DNA of 64,000 bases from DASTFP01 sp963744345 (lineage in GTDB: Bacteria > Verrucomicrobiota > Verrucomicrobiia > Chthoniobacterales > Terrimicrobiaceae), in contig CAVUTD010000013.1 in NCBI GenBank assembly GCA_963744345.1, positions 1 to 64,000 on the forward strand, read 5' to 3'. Of the stretch, positions 52,951 through 61,453 are shown piece after piece. Under the pieces are notes generated by a model that searched no databases, was not told where the DNA came from, and saw only the letters and a program-made list of their open reading frames with translations. Position numbers and translations under genes: made by a program. Position 1 is the first letter of the stretch. Every line of letters starts with the position of its first letter.

Positions 52951-53661
52951 CGAGGGTGGGGAGGGGGAAGTGAGGTGAGGAGTGTAGGGGGAGGTGGGGG
53001 GTAGGGTGTGATGAGGTGAGGAGGAGGGTGAGGAGGGGGGTGGAGTGGGAGGGTGAAGTAGGATGGAGGTGAGGAGTGGGAGGGGGTGGAGTGGGAAGGA
53101 GTGTGAGGTGGGGTGGGGGGGGAGGAGGGTAGAGGTGGTATGTGTTGTGGGGAGATGGGGGGGGGGATGGGGGAGAGATAAGGGGGGTGGAGCATATGTG
53201 AAGAGGAGGAGAGTGGGGAAGGTGGGGGATGGTGAGAAAAGTGCGGGAGGATGAGTGAGAATGTGGAGGAAAATGAAGATGGTGAAGGGAGCGAGGGGAG
53301 CGCAAGAGGTGGAGGGGGAAGGAGCAAGATGCAAGATGGAATGAGTGGATAAAGAGGAGGAGAGGAGGAGATGTGATGATAGAAATGGTGGAGTGATAGA
53401 GAAGGAGTGGAAGGGAGAGATAGGGATGGGGGGGTGGAATGAATGGAGTAGAAGGAGAAGAAGCAAAGAAGTGGGTGAATGCACAAAAGGAGGGTATGGG
53501 GAAGCAGGAACGCGAGAAGATAAGAGGGGCGGGGGGAAGCGCGCAAGCCAGCGGCAACGCGAGGGAGTGAGTAGAACATGGAGAGGAGTGGAGAAAAGAC
53601 AAGGGAGAAGGAAGTGAAGAAGAGGAGAGGAAAAAAAGAGAGGAAGTAAAAAAAGGAATGC
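52951..53661 (+). other. 711-bp cytosine-depleted, G-run-rich anomalous block
   Basis: By my count only 27 of 711 plus-strand bases are C (about 4 percent). 52952-53192 (241 nt) and 53333-53463 (131 nt) contain no C at all. The left third is G with scattered T and A, with runs up to ten G (53157-53166) and several four-run G-quadruplex patterns (for example 53110-53129 and 53149-53173). Towards the right, A replaces T and the block becomes GA-rich, with a few C between 53530 and 53560. Loose motifs such as GAGGTGAGGAG recur, but there is no clean tandem unit. Neither strand encodes a plausible protein; the long open frame on the minus strand exists only because C/T-rich sequence lacks stops. 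It differs sharply from both flanking genes. Confidence 0.9.
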
Positions 53662-53670
53662 GAAATAAGT
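53662..53670 (+). repeat. Right copy of 9-bp direct repeat flanking the C-depleted block
   Basis: GAAATAAGT, identical to 52942-52950. It precedes a normal leader (ATCTCAGAGAAGAAGGATCTT) with a ribosome-binding site for the dehydrogenase starting at 53692. Confidence 0.6.
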
Positions 53671-53691
53671 ATCTCAGAGAAGAAGGATCTT

Positions 53692-54687
53692 ATGATTAAA
53701 GTAGCCGTACTCGGAACAGGTTTCATTGGTTCTGTTCATGCGAAGAATGTCGCACGTCACCCGGCCACGGATTTGGTTGCCGTATGCGACGTGAACCCGG
53801 AAGCCGCCGGGAAGCTGGCAGCCGCGACAGGAGCCAAGGCGGTGGGCGATGCCGCAGAGATTTTCAAGAACAAGGACGTTGAGGCCGTCTTCATCTGCAC
53901 GTCAACGAACACCCACGTTGATTACCTCAAGCGATCAGCTCAAGCGGGCAAGGCGGTCTATTGCGAAAAGCCAATCGGCTTGGATTATCAGGAAGCGGTT
54001 GATGCCGTTAGCGCGGTCCGTGCGGCGAAGGTCCCCGTTATGCTCGGCTTCAACCGCCGATTCGATCCCAACCATGCCGCGCTGTGCGAAGAGGTTCGGC
54101 GCGGTGAAGTCGGAAATTTGGAGATCATTCAGATGACATCACGTGGCCCAAGCTTGCCCGCGATCAGTTACCTGGCTACTTCGGGAGGTCAACTGCGCGA
54201 CCAGACGGTTCATTTCTTCGACCTTTTGCGGTGGATCACCAACGATGAAGCCGAAGAGGTGTTCGCCCTTGGAGCCGCTATGGTAGATCCCAAGGTCGCC
54301 GAGGTCGGAGATGTGGACACCAGCGCCGTAACGATTCGGATGACCTCCGGAGCGCTCTGTCAGATCGACTCTTCTCGACGCACGGGTTACGGATACGATG
54401 AACGGATTGAAGTCTTCGGCTCCAAGGGGATGATTGAATCGCGTCGTCAGCGCGCCCGCGGAGTCTCAAGATATTCGGGCGACAAAGTCATTGAGGATGG
54501 CCTCCATGCGGGATGGTTCGAGCGGATCGAGCAAAGTTATTATCGCGCTCTGGATTCCTTTGCGGAGGCGATCGCTAAGGGCACTCCACCCAGTCCATCG
54601 CTTGAGGATGGCTTGAGAGCTCAATTGCTGGCCGACAAGGCCACGGAATCGCTAAGGACAGGACGATCAGTCACAGTTGCAAGTTAA
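53692..54687 (+). CDS. iolG: Inositol 2-dehydrogenase-like Gfo/Idh/MocA protein
   Basis: A 331-residue dehydrogenase with the IolG pattern: AVLGTGFIGSVHAKNVARH, catalytic Lys in CEKPIGL, GFNRRFDPNHAAL, TSRGPSLPAISYLATSGGQLRDQTVHFFDLLRWI with active-site Asp and His, then SRRTGYGYDERIEVFGSKGMIE. It probably oxidises an inositol isomer to an inosose with NAD. A ribosome site (GAAGGA) precedes the ATG. The anomalous block lies directly upstream, so any transcript from the preceding gene must cross it. Its stop abuts the stop of the convergent pseudogene. Confidence 0.9.
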   Translation: MIKVAVLGTGFIGSVHAKNVARHPATDLVAVCDVNPEAAGKLAAATGAKAVGDAAEIFKNKDVEAVFICTSTNTHVDYLKRSAQAGKAVYCEKPIGLDYQEAVDAVSAVRAAKVPVMLGFNRRFDPNHAALCEEVRRGEVGNLEIIQMTSRGPSLPAISYLATSGGQLRDQTVHFFDLLRWITNDEAEEVFALGAAMVDPKVAEVGDVDTSAVTIRMTSGALCQIDSSRRTGYGYDERIEVFGSKGMIESRRQRARGVSRYSGDKVIEDGLHAGWFERIEQSYYRALDSFAEAIAKGTPPSPSLEDGLRAQLLADKATESLRTGRSVTVAS

Positions 54688-55603
54688 TCACTTCTTAAGG
54701 TATTCCTTATAGTTCTCTTGGGTGACAAGCTCGAAAGGGATCCATACAAAGGGCTCAACTTTCTCGCCCTTGATGAGCTTGACCGCGGTCTCCACGGCAC
54801 CCTTCCCCTGACCATTTCCGTCTTGGAAGACGGTCACATCGAGGTTGCCCTTTTCCATCTCAGCAAGCGCGTCCGGTGTTGCGTCAATTCCCCCGATGAC
54901 AACTTTCTTTGGATCCTTGCCGGACTGCTGCAGCGCGAGGATCGCTCCGATTGCCATCTCGTCGTTATTCGCGGCGACGGCGTCGATCGGCGTTCCGGCA
55001 ACCAACCAGTTGTTCATGAGGTCGATGGCCTCGCTCCGCCGGAAGTTAGCGGTTTGCTTTCCGACAATTTTCATCTCCGGGTGTTGGGCGACGACTTTTT
55101 CTACGCCCTCGGTGCGCAAAACGGCGGCCTGGGTCGCCAGTTCGCCCACCATGATGACCATATTGCCCTTGTTGTTCAACAATTTGGCGATCGCCTCGCC
55201 CTCGAGCTTACCCTACACGTTCGCGGTCAGAGGCACCATAGGCGACGCCCTTGGGCAAAGTTTCCTCAGCAGGCCTAAGGTTGACATAGACCAGAGGAAT
55301 GCCGGCAGCGGTAACAAGCTTCGTCATCTTTGGTGTCGCCGTGGTATCGACAGGGTTGATGATGATCGCATCCATCCCCGCAGTTATGAAATTTTGTATC
55401 TGATTGAGCTGCTTTCCGATATCCCCCGAGGCGTCCTCGAATTGGATATCCACTCCCATCTCCTTTGCTTTTGCGGTCATGGCCTCACGGACTTTGACGA
55501 GAAAAAGGTGCTCGAAGGCGGACAGAGTGACTCCGATTTTTTGGGCCATCGCAGACGTCATTAGTGTGGCAAAAGCCGCGAATGCTATTATCAGGCGTTT
55601 CAT
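54688..55603 (-). pseudogene. Decayed IbpA-like sugar-binding protein gene
   Basis: A second copy of the binding protein encoded at 47896, recognisable end to end: signal peptide MKRLIIAFAAFATLMTSAMAQ, FEDASGDIGKQLNQIQNFI, AIIINPVDTTATPKMTKL, GIPLVYVNLRP, then after the lesion NNKGNMVIMVGELATQAAVLRTEG, ANNDEMAIGAILALQQ and FELVTQENYKEYLKK. Two lesions are close together: one extra base at about 55225 shifts the frame, and in the restored frame an amber codon follows at 55213-55215 where the intact paralogue has Ser. The bases around 55229-55237 also differ from expectation (YGASD for YVGSD). It has no ATPase or permease beside it. Two independent lesions favour true decay. Confidence 0.87.
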
Positions 55604-55914
55604 CTCATTCTCCTACCGTTGACACCCCGACATCGGGTGCAGTTCTTTTTCTTGATTCTTGGGGGCACATCACTACCGCGCCTCTAAACTTTCCGTAACG
55701 GCTCGGCGCGCGATAAGGTTACGGCAAAAACGTTTAGCACGCAAGAGTGTATTACTACCAGTCCAAGCGACGCGAACGTGCCTAAACCACGCGCTTTTCT
55801 GTTCACACTACTATTCTGATTGACTTTGGCGGACGACCAGCGTACCAAAATAATCGCGAAGCTGGTCGCTCTCGCTTTCCCTTCTAGCTAAGCAATCAGC
55901 GTAGTCATTCTCAA
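55604..55914. promoter_or_regulatory. Divergent spacer with several inverted repeats
   Basis: 311 bp without a gene, upstream of both the decayed binding-protein gene and the isomerase at 55915. Inverted repeats seen: CCGTAAC (55693-55699) with GTTACGG (55718-55724), 18-nt spacer; CGACCAGC (55834-55841) with GCTGGTCG (55861-55868), 19-nt spacer. The octamer AAACGTTT, resembling the core of LacI-family operators, lies at 55728-55735. None can be assigned to a regulator. Confidence 0.4.
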
Positions 55915-56886
55915 ATGAAACTTTGTGCAGTCTCAGACGGTTTAGGGCATCTTCCCTTCGAAGATGCCGCCAAGGCATTCTCAGAACTTGGAATTGCCGC
56001 ACTGGAAGTTTGCATGGGCAATTGGTCCGGGGCTCCGCATGCAGACCTGCAATCCTTGCTCGAGAGCAAGCAGAAGCGTCAAGACTTCCTCTCTGTGCTT
56101 GAGCGAAACGAATTGTCACTGGCGGCCCTCAACTGCAGTGGCAATCAGCTTCACCCGGTCGAAGGGGAGCGGCACAGCAAGGTTGTCTATGATACGGTGC
56201 GGCTCGCTGAACTGCTCGACGTTCAAACGATTGTCCTGATGTCTGGTTTGCCAGCCGGAGGACCGTCGGACGTGAGACCAAATTGGATCACGTGCGCCTG
56301 GCCGCCGGAGAAGGGCGAGATTCTAGACTGGCAATGGAACGAGAAATTGCTGCCCTACTGGACAAAGCTTGCCGCGGCGGCCAAAGATTGCGGCGTTACA
56401 AAGCTTTGCATCGAGATGCACGGTGATCAACTCGTCTACAACGTTCCGACGCTACTGAAGCTGCGAAAGGCGGTCGGGCAGGTTGTCGGCGCCAATTTTG
56501 ACCCAAGCCACCTATTCTGGATGGGCGCCGATCCCCTGGCCGCCATTCCTGCCCTCGGTGATGCCATTCATCATGTGCACGCCAAGGACACAATGATGAA
56601 TGATCCCGCGCTCAACCTAACTGGCCGCCTTGAAACCATTGGACACGAGAACGTCAAAGATCGCGCCTGGAGCTACATCACCGTCGGCTATGGCCATGAC
56701 GAAAAATGGTGGCGTGAGTTCTGCTATCGGTTGCGCCTCAACGGCTATGACGGCTGGTTGTCGATTGAGCATGAGGATATTGTTCTTTCGCGCATGGAGG
56801 GAATGCGCCGGTCGGTTGATCTTCTCCAACGGGTCTTGCTTGACGAGCCGAGCGACTATGCCATGCCGGGCCCTCCCGGTGGATGA
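55915..56886 (+). CDS. Sugar-phosphate isomerase/epimerase family TIM barrel (AP_endonuc_2)
   Basis: A 323-residue xylose-isomerase-like barrel. Likely metal ligands: Glu in CIEMHGDQLVYN, Asp and His in NFDPSHLFWMG, His in HHVHAKDTM, and Glu in LSIEHEDIVLS. GAPHADLQSLL and CSGNQLHPV belong to the substrate pocket of this family. Members include inosose dehydratases, 3-keto-sugar epimerases and hydrolases; this one is distant from the IolE proteins in the window and likely has another substrate. It precedes two further, frameshifted polyol genes on the same strand. Confidence 0.87.
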   Translation: MKLCAVSDGLGHLPFEDAAKAFSELGIAALEVCMGNWSGAPHADLQSLLESKQKRQDFLSVLERNELSLAALNCSGNQLHPVEGERHSKVVYDTVRLAELLDVQTIVLMSGLPAGGPSDVRPNWITCAWPPEKGEILDWQWNEKLLPYWTKLAAAAKDCGVTKLCIEMHGDQLVYNVPTLLKLRKAVGQVVGANFDPSHLFWMGADPLAAIPALGDAIHHVHAKDTMMNDPALNLTGRLETIGHENVKDRAWSYITVGYGHDEKWWREFCYRLRLNGYDGWLSIEHEDIVLSRMEGMRRSVDLLQRVLLDEPSDYAMPGPPGG

Positions 56887-57014
56887 TGTCCGTGCCTCAG
56901 GCGGCGCCGCTAGCATAAGAAGCACTTCTGGCGCACACAGTCATTCGCCGCCCCCTACCCTAGGTAAACTGAATCAACACACAAACGCCTTAACAGGCTA
57001 CAGGAAACGTCACC

Positions 57015-57849
57015 ATGAGATTTTCGATTTGCGCCTGGACGTTTGGGAACACGCCAATTGACAAAGTGTTCGAACTCGTTTCCTCGGCAGGCTATAAATC
57101 AATTGACTTAACAGCTACAGTGGACGCTTGTGATTGGCCTCAAGCCGCTCGACTGGGCGAGAGATTCTCTCTTGAAATCAGCGGCCTCACGTGTGACAGC
57201 GGTTGGCCGACTGAGGATCATGACTTAGCAAATAAAGACGCGTCGAACCGACAAAAGGCTGTCGACTATTTTAAACGCCAGATCGAATGCGTCAGAATCG
57301 TTGGAGGTGACTACTTGATCGTTGTTCCTTCTGCCGTAGGCAAGTTTCGTTCGATGGCAGGCGATACCAGTGAAGACTGGAAATGGGCCGTTGAATCCGT
57401 CGGCAATCTTACGGAGACTGCGGCGAGCAATCAGGTGGCCCTCGTGATCGAGCCGCTCAATCGCTATGAAAGTTGTGTCGTCAATACCGCTGAAGATGTG
57501 TCGCGATTTGTGACGGAGGTAAACCATCCAAACGTAAGGGCATTGTTGGACACCTATCATATGAATATTGAAGAATCCGACATGGAGAACGCCTTTCTAA
57601 CCGTGCGGGATTGCGTGGAAGTTGTTCATTTTGCCGATAGTAATCGACGTGCCCTCGGTCGAGGGACATATCGATTTCCGGCCCGTGGTAGCCGGCATGA
57701 AGGCAATCGGCTTCGACAAGACCATCGTCCTCGAGTGCACCGCGCCGGGTCCCGATCCGTTCAGAGCCGACAAAGGCGACGCGACGACGCAAACCATGGC
57801 ACAATATGCAGAGGAATCACTCGCTAAGCTAAAAGAGTGGTTTACTTGA
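57015..57849 (+). pseudogene. Ketose 3-epimerase-like gene with one-base frameshift
   Basis: ATG 57015 has a purine-rich ribosome site (AGGAAA). The first frame runs FSICAWTFGNTPIDKVFELVSSAGY ... VIEPLNRYESCVVNT, LLDTYHMNIEE, EVVHFADSNRRALGRG. At 57663-57666 one extra base breaks the frame; the expected HIDFRPVVAGMKAIGFDKTIVLECTAPGPDPF continues in the next frame to 57849. The restored protein of about 277 residues would carry the four ligands of D-tagatose/psicose 3-epimerases (Glu in IEPLNR, Asp in DTYHM, His in HFADSNR, Glu in LECTAPG). As written, the last ligand is lost. Young pseudogene or base-calling error. Confidence 0.83.
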
Positions 57850-57925
57850 ACGCTCGCCATGACTCATTTATCATGGCCGTCCCGGTGTTGGAAGGCGCTT
57901 ACTTCAAACAGGAAGAACCAAGGAA

Positions 57926-58919
57926 ATGTCTAGAGTAAGGATTGGGATTTTGGGGGCCGGCTTTATTGCCAAGGTGCATATCGGGAATTTGAAAAATGAT
58001 GAACGCGTCGAAATTGCTAGTGTAGTCGACTTGTATTTGGATAAAGCTAAGACGCTTGCCAAGGAAGCGGGACCTCAGGCGAACGCTTTCAGTTCCTTGG
58101 ACGAGCTATTCGCACAGTGAGGTAGACGCGGTCTACGTGACAACGCCTAACACGTTACATGTCGAACCGGTTCTCAAATGCCTGGAAAACAACGTGAACG
58201 TATTCTGCGAAAAGCCAATGGCTACTTCGTTGCGTGAGGCGGAACAAATCAAGGAGGCACAGGCAAAGTCCAAAGGGATTTACAATCTTGGGATGAATAT
58301 GAGGTATGGTTATGTCTTTAAGAGAGTAAAAGAGCTAATCGACTCGGGAGAGGTGACGCCTTATATGGTGAACGTAAAACTGAACCGTGGAGAGCTGCTG
58401 AATCCGCCGTGGACGGCGGACCCTAAAGTGACGGGAGGTTTTCTTTATGAAACGCCGATTCATTTGTTCGACATCTGTCGGTACCTGTTTGGGGAAGTGG
58501 CCACCGTGAAGTGCGAGGCAAGACAGAGTATTTCGCAATCTGAGTTTGATGATTTCGCCGTCCTGCTTACTTTTGAATCCGGGACGATTGGGACCTTCGT
58601 AACCTCTGCGCATGCGGGATGGAGTTATCCTTTTCAGAGGTTGGAGATTTATGGCAAATACTCCACCATCGCAGTGGAAGATATGGAGAAAGTAATTTAC
58701 GCCCCGGGTCTGAAGCGGGCAACGGAGGAAAGCGATTTTAAACAGGTTCCCTTTGAGGAAAAATGGGGATATGTTGAAGAAGACCGTCTATTTGTTGATG
58801 CGATTCTCAATGGGACCAAACCTCCTGTTACGGCAGACGACGGATATCTTTTGAGCAGGCTATTGGATGGAATCTACGAGAGCGCCAAAACAGGTAATCA
58901 ATTGGATTTTCGTCAATGA
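57926..58919 (+). pseudogene. Gfo/Idh/MocA dehydrogenase gene with one-base frameshift
   Basis: Start MSRVRIGILGAGFIAKVHIGNL at 57926 with a ribosome site (AAGGA). The frame ends at a UGA (58118-58120) after SSLDELFAQ. Removing one base (C 58115) restores SEVDAVYVTTPNTLHVEPVLKC, catalytic Lys in CEKPMAT, NMRYGYVFKRVKEL, FLYETPIHLFDICRYLFG and the rest to 58919, about 330 residues in all. The fragment without its Rossmann loop could not bind NAD, so the gene is dead as written. The rest is well conserved. It follows the frameshifted epimerase gene after 76 bp and probably formed an operon with it. Confidence 0.84.
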
Positions 58920-59057
58920 TCTTTGGCGCGAAAGACTAAGATTTGACGCGGAAATCGTATCAGCGCTCGCGAGCGAATGGTTTTCACAGAACTATGACTA
59001 CCCAGCGCGCCGAAGCTTAAGGGCTCTGCAAACGCCCGCCCGACCTGTGGCAGGCGA

Positions 59058-60086
59058 TCAGCCGTAGATGCTGGGCTTGCTCTTCAAAGCAACGGCCACC
59101 TTCTCACCACTCTTTTGCGCGGCCACGCCTGCCTCACAACAGGCCGCCGTGGCATAGCCATCCCAGGCGGTGGGACCGTCGACCTCGCCCCGTTTGGCTG
59201 CCGCGACCCAACGCTGTATCTCGGTGTCGTAGGCTTCTCTGAACCGGTCGACGAAACTCGGGGTAATCTCCCCTCCCCAGCGTCCTGCGCTGCGAATGTA
59301 AGGTCCGCCGTCCTCACCAATGTTGACGATACCTTTTTCGAACACAGCCTGAGTCGCCACTTGGTAGCCGAATTGGGCATTCACGAAGATTTCCACATCA
59401 GCCAGCACACCGTTGACGGTCTCGATGAGTACGTGCTGGGGATCGTGCTGGCCGGAAGGGGCATGGCTCGAGGCCCGGCCGAGCCTGACTTGAACGCTCT
59501 TGATTTCGTCACCGGTGAGATAGCGGATCACGTCGAACTCGTGCACCACTGAGTCATTGATGAGCATCTCATTGGTGAACCCCGGGGGTGTATCAGGATT
59601 TCTGTGCGCGCAGTGGAGCATCAATAGCTCCCCCAGTTCACCGGAAGCTATTATGCCTCGCAGACGCTGATACTCTGCATCAAAGCGGCGCATGAAGCCG
59701 ACCTGGATACGTTTCTTTCCAAGTCGCTGCTCCGCCTCCAGGACTTCCCAAGAGGACGGCGCGTCCGGGGTTAGTGGTTTTTCACACAGAATCGGCATAT
59801 CGTGCTTTAAAACCTGAAGCAACATGTCTCTGTGGAGAAAGCCAGGGGTGGCAATTAGGACTGAGTTGACATCCCCCTGGTCCAGAGCCTGTGCGATATC
59901 GGAAACCGCCGCGGCTGAGGGAATCCCTTCGACGGCCTTTTTTGCTCGCGAAACGTCCGCGTCGACCACTGCCGAAACCTCTGCCCCGACGATTCGGCGC
60001 GTGAGACGGTCGATATGATCCGCGCCCATTCTGCCCGCGCCGACCACACAGACCCTCAGTTTGCTTGAGTTAGATTCGGACTTCAT
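59058..60086 (-). CDS. Gfo/Idh/MocA dehydrogenase, IolG-like
   Basis: A 342-residue protein with CVVGAGRMGADHIDRLTRR, catalytic Lys in CEKPLTP, GFMRRFDAEYQRL, HRNPDTPPGFTNEMLINDSVVHEFDVIRYLTG with the active-site Asp/His pair, and a C-terminal beta domain (FGYQVATQAVFEKGIVNIGEDG). The pattern resembles actinobacterial inositol/scyllo-inositol dehydrogenases. ATG 60086 has a good ribosome site (AGGAG). It is convergent with the frameshifted paralogue and lies in a minus-strand run with another IolG-like gene and an IolE-like gene. Confidence 0.88.
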   Translation of the reverse strand: MKSESNSSKLRVCVVGAGRMGADHIDRLTRRIVGAEVSAVVDADVSRAKKAVEGIPSAAAVSDIAQALDQGDVNSVLIATPGFLHRDMLLQVLKHDMPILCEKPLTPDAPSSWEVLEAEQRLGKKRIQVGFMRRFDAEYQRLRGIIASGELGELLMLHCAHRNPDTPPGFTNEMLINDSVVHEFDVIRYLTGDEIKSVQVRLGRASSHAPSGQHDPQHVLIETVNGVLADVEIFVNAQFGYQVATQAVFEKGIVNIGEDGGPYIRSAGRWGGEITPSFVDRFREAYDTEIQRWVAAAKRGEVDGPTAWDGYATAACCEAGVAAQKSGEKVAVALKSKPSIYG

Positions 60087-60255
60087 TGTTGACTCCTTAT
60101 TTTTTCCTCAGATCGAGTTGGCTGGCGAGAAACAGGCTGGTAGACTCCGCCGCGTGTCTTAGACGTCCAGCGCAAGCTTCCTGGCCATGAGAGCCGAGGC
60201 CTTGCGTTCCCGGGTGATTACCGCAATCCTCGATCGATTCCTCGAGCGGGATTCG

Positions 60256-61275
60256 TCACTCATTCCAGGTCACTTCGCAGTTATCTTTGAGTTCGACAGC
60301 CTGCCCGAGACGGAGCGACGCTCCCGCCGCCTCGGCCAGATAGACCGCGCGCAATCCGTCGATGGCATTTACGGGGAGCGGCGTGCCTGCGGACACACAG
60401 CCAAGAAAGGTTTCAATTTCTTTCCGGTAGCTTCCGCCATAACGGTCCATGTAGAAGGTAAAAATGCGATCCGGCGCTCCGAAGCTTGTGCCGGAATACC
60501 GCACGTTGCCAGTAGCTCTTGGGTTGTCGGAGATGACCATCCCCTCAGAGCCGAAAGCCTCGATACGTTGGTCATATCCATAAACAGCCCGCCGAGAATT
60601 CAAGATTACAGCCTGCTTGCCGCTCTGCGTAACCATCGTCACGCAGGCGGTGTCGATGTCGCCAAGCTTGCCGATCTCAGGATCAACGAGGCTGCTGCCG
60701 CTGCTATGGAGTCTGACCGGCTCCTCGCCGAGCATCCATCGGGCCATATCAAAGTCGTGAATCATCATATCTCGAAAGAGACCTCCTGACTTGGGGATGT
60801 AGTCGAGCGGCGGTGGCGCCGGATCGCGGCTGGTGATCGTGAGTTGCTCAAGCCTTCCAATTTCGCCTTCATCGATCGCCTTCTTGAGCCCAGCGTGCCC
60901 GGAATCAAAACGCCGATTGAATGCGAGCAAGACATTCTTGGTCTGAGCGCCCAGAACTTCGACACATCGCTGCGCGTCAGGCAGGTTCGGCGCGAGGGGC
61001 TTTTCACACATGACGGCCTTTCCGGCCTTAATCGCCCGCAGCACGAGATCGACGTGTGTGTCCGATGAGGTCACCACCAGAACGGCATTGACATCAGGGT
61101 GCTGCAAGGCCTCATCGACACTGCGCGCGACTGACGCTTTGCTATCCGCCGCGAGAGACTTGGCCGCCGACTCAACGACATCGTAAACAATTACGAGTCT
61201 TCCTCCCGCTTGACCGATGGCTTTGGCATGCACCCGCGCCATTCGACCTGCGCCCATTAAAGCTATTCCAATCAT
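60256..61275 (-). CDS. iolG: Inositol 2-dehydrogenase-like Gfo/Idh/MocA protein
   Basis: A 339-residue dehydrogenase: ALMGAGRMARVHAKAIGQ, catalytic Lys in CEKPLAP, AFNRRFDSGHAGLK, TSRDPAPPPLDYIPKSGGLFRDMMIHDFDMARWML, SRRAVYGYDQRIEAFGSEGM. These segments match classic IolG/IdhA proteins closely. It likely converts myo-inositol to scyllo-inosose with NAD. Spacers of 169 bp (downstream) and 178 bp (upstream) separate it from its neighbours on the same strand. Confidence 0.9.
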   Translation of the reverse strand: MIGIALMGAGRMARVHAKAIGQAGGRLVIVYDVVESAAKSLAADSKASVARSVDEALQHPDVNAVLVVTSSDTHVDLVLRAIKAGKAVMCEKPLAPNLPDAQRCVEVLGAQTKNVLLAFNRRFDSGHAGLKKAIDEGEIGRLEQLTITSRDPAPPPLDYIPKSGGLFRDMMIHDFDMARWMLGEEPVRLHSSGSSLVDPEIGKLGDIDTACVTMVTQSGKQAVILNSRRAVYGYDQRIEAFGSEGMVISDNPRATGNVRYSGTSFGAPDRIFTFYMDRYGGSYRKEIETFLGCVSAGTPLPVNAIDGLRAVYLAEAAGASLRLGQAVELKDNCEVTWNE

Positions 61276-61326
61276 GATGCTCCTTTGTTCGAAATTTCCG
61301 AAGCTCCGTTATGTTCTAACTGCTGC

Positions 61327-61348
61327 CAGCACCCAATCCCTGGTGCTG
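61327..61348. other. 7-bp stem-loop upstream of the iolG-like gene
   Basis: CAGCACC (61327-61333) and GGTGCTG (61342-61348) form a perfect 7-bp stem with an 8-nt loop in the spacer between the IolE-like gene and the IolG-like gene. No U-tract. It may mark the end of the upstream transcript or a processing site. Confidence 0.4.
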
Positions 61349-61453
61349 TCACTTCCAAGGTCGTTCATCTGCGAGAATATCTCTATTCTGCGCATACGTG
61401 CGGGATTCTGCGGACAACATTAAAGATCAATCCAAAATGCTACCGAGGATCAA

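Noticed and set aside
52951..53661. CRISPR array or satellite repeat in the G-rich block
   Set aside because: Motifs such as GAGGTGAGGAG recur irregularly, but there is no constant repeat length, no spacer structure and no cas gene nearby.
52951..53661. Diversity-generating retroelement variable region
   Set aside because: No reverse transcriptase, no template repeat and no C-type lectin gene; the block is not coding, and C depletion is not the adenine-directed pattern of such systems.
52761..53726. 321-codon open frame on the minus strand rich in Pro, Ser, Leu and His
   Set aside because: It spans the C-depleted block; a C/T-rich reading strand simply lacks stop codons. The protein is low-complexity, all three minus frames stay open for long stretches there, and it overlaps the ends of two real genes.
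58964..58975. 12-bp palindrome CGCTCGCGAGCG between convergent genes as an operator or terminator
   Set aside because: It has no loop, no T-run and no promoter context; GC-rich palindromes of this size are expected by chance.
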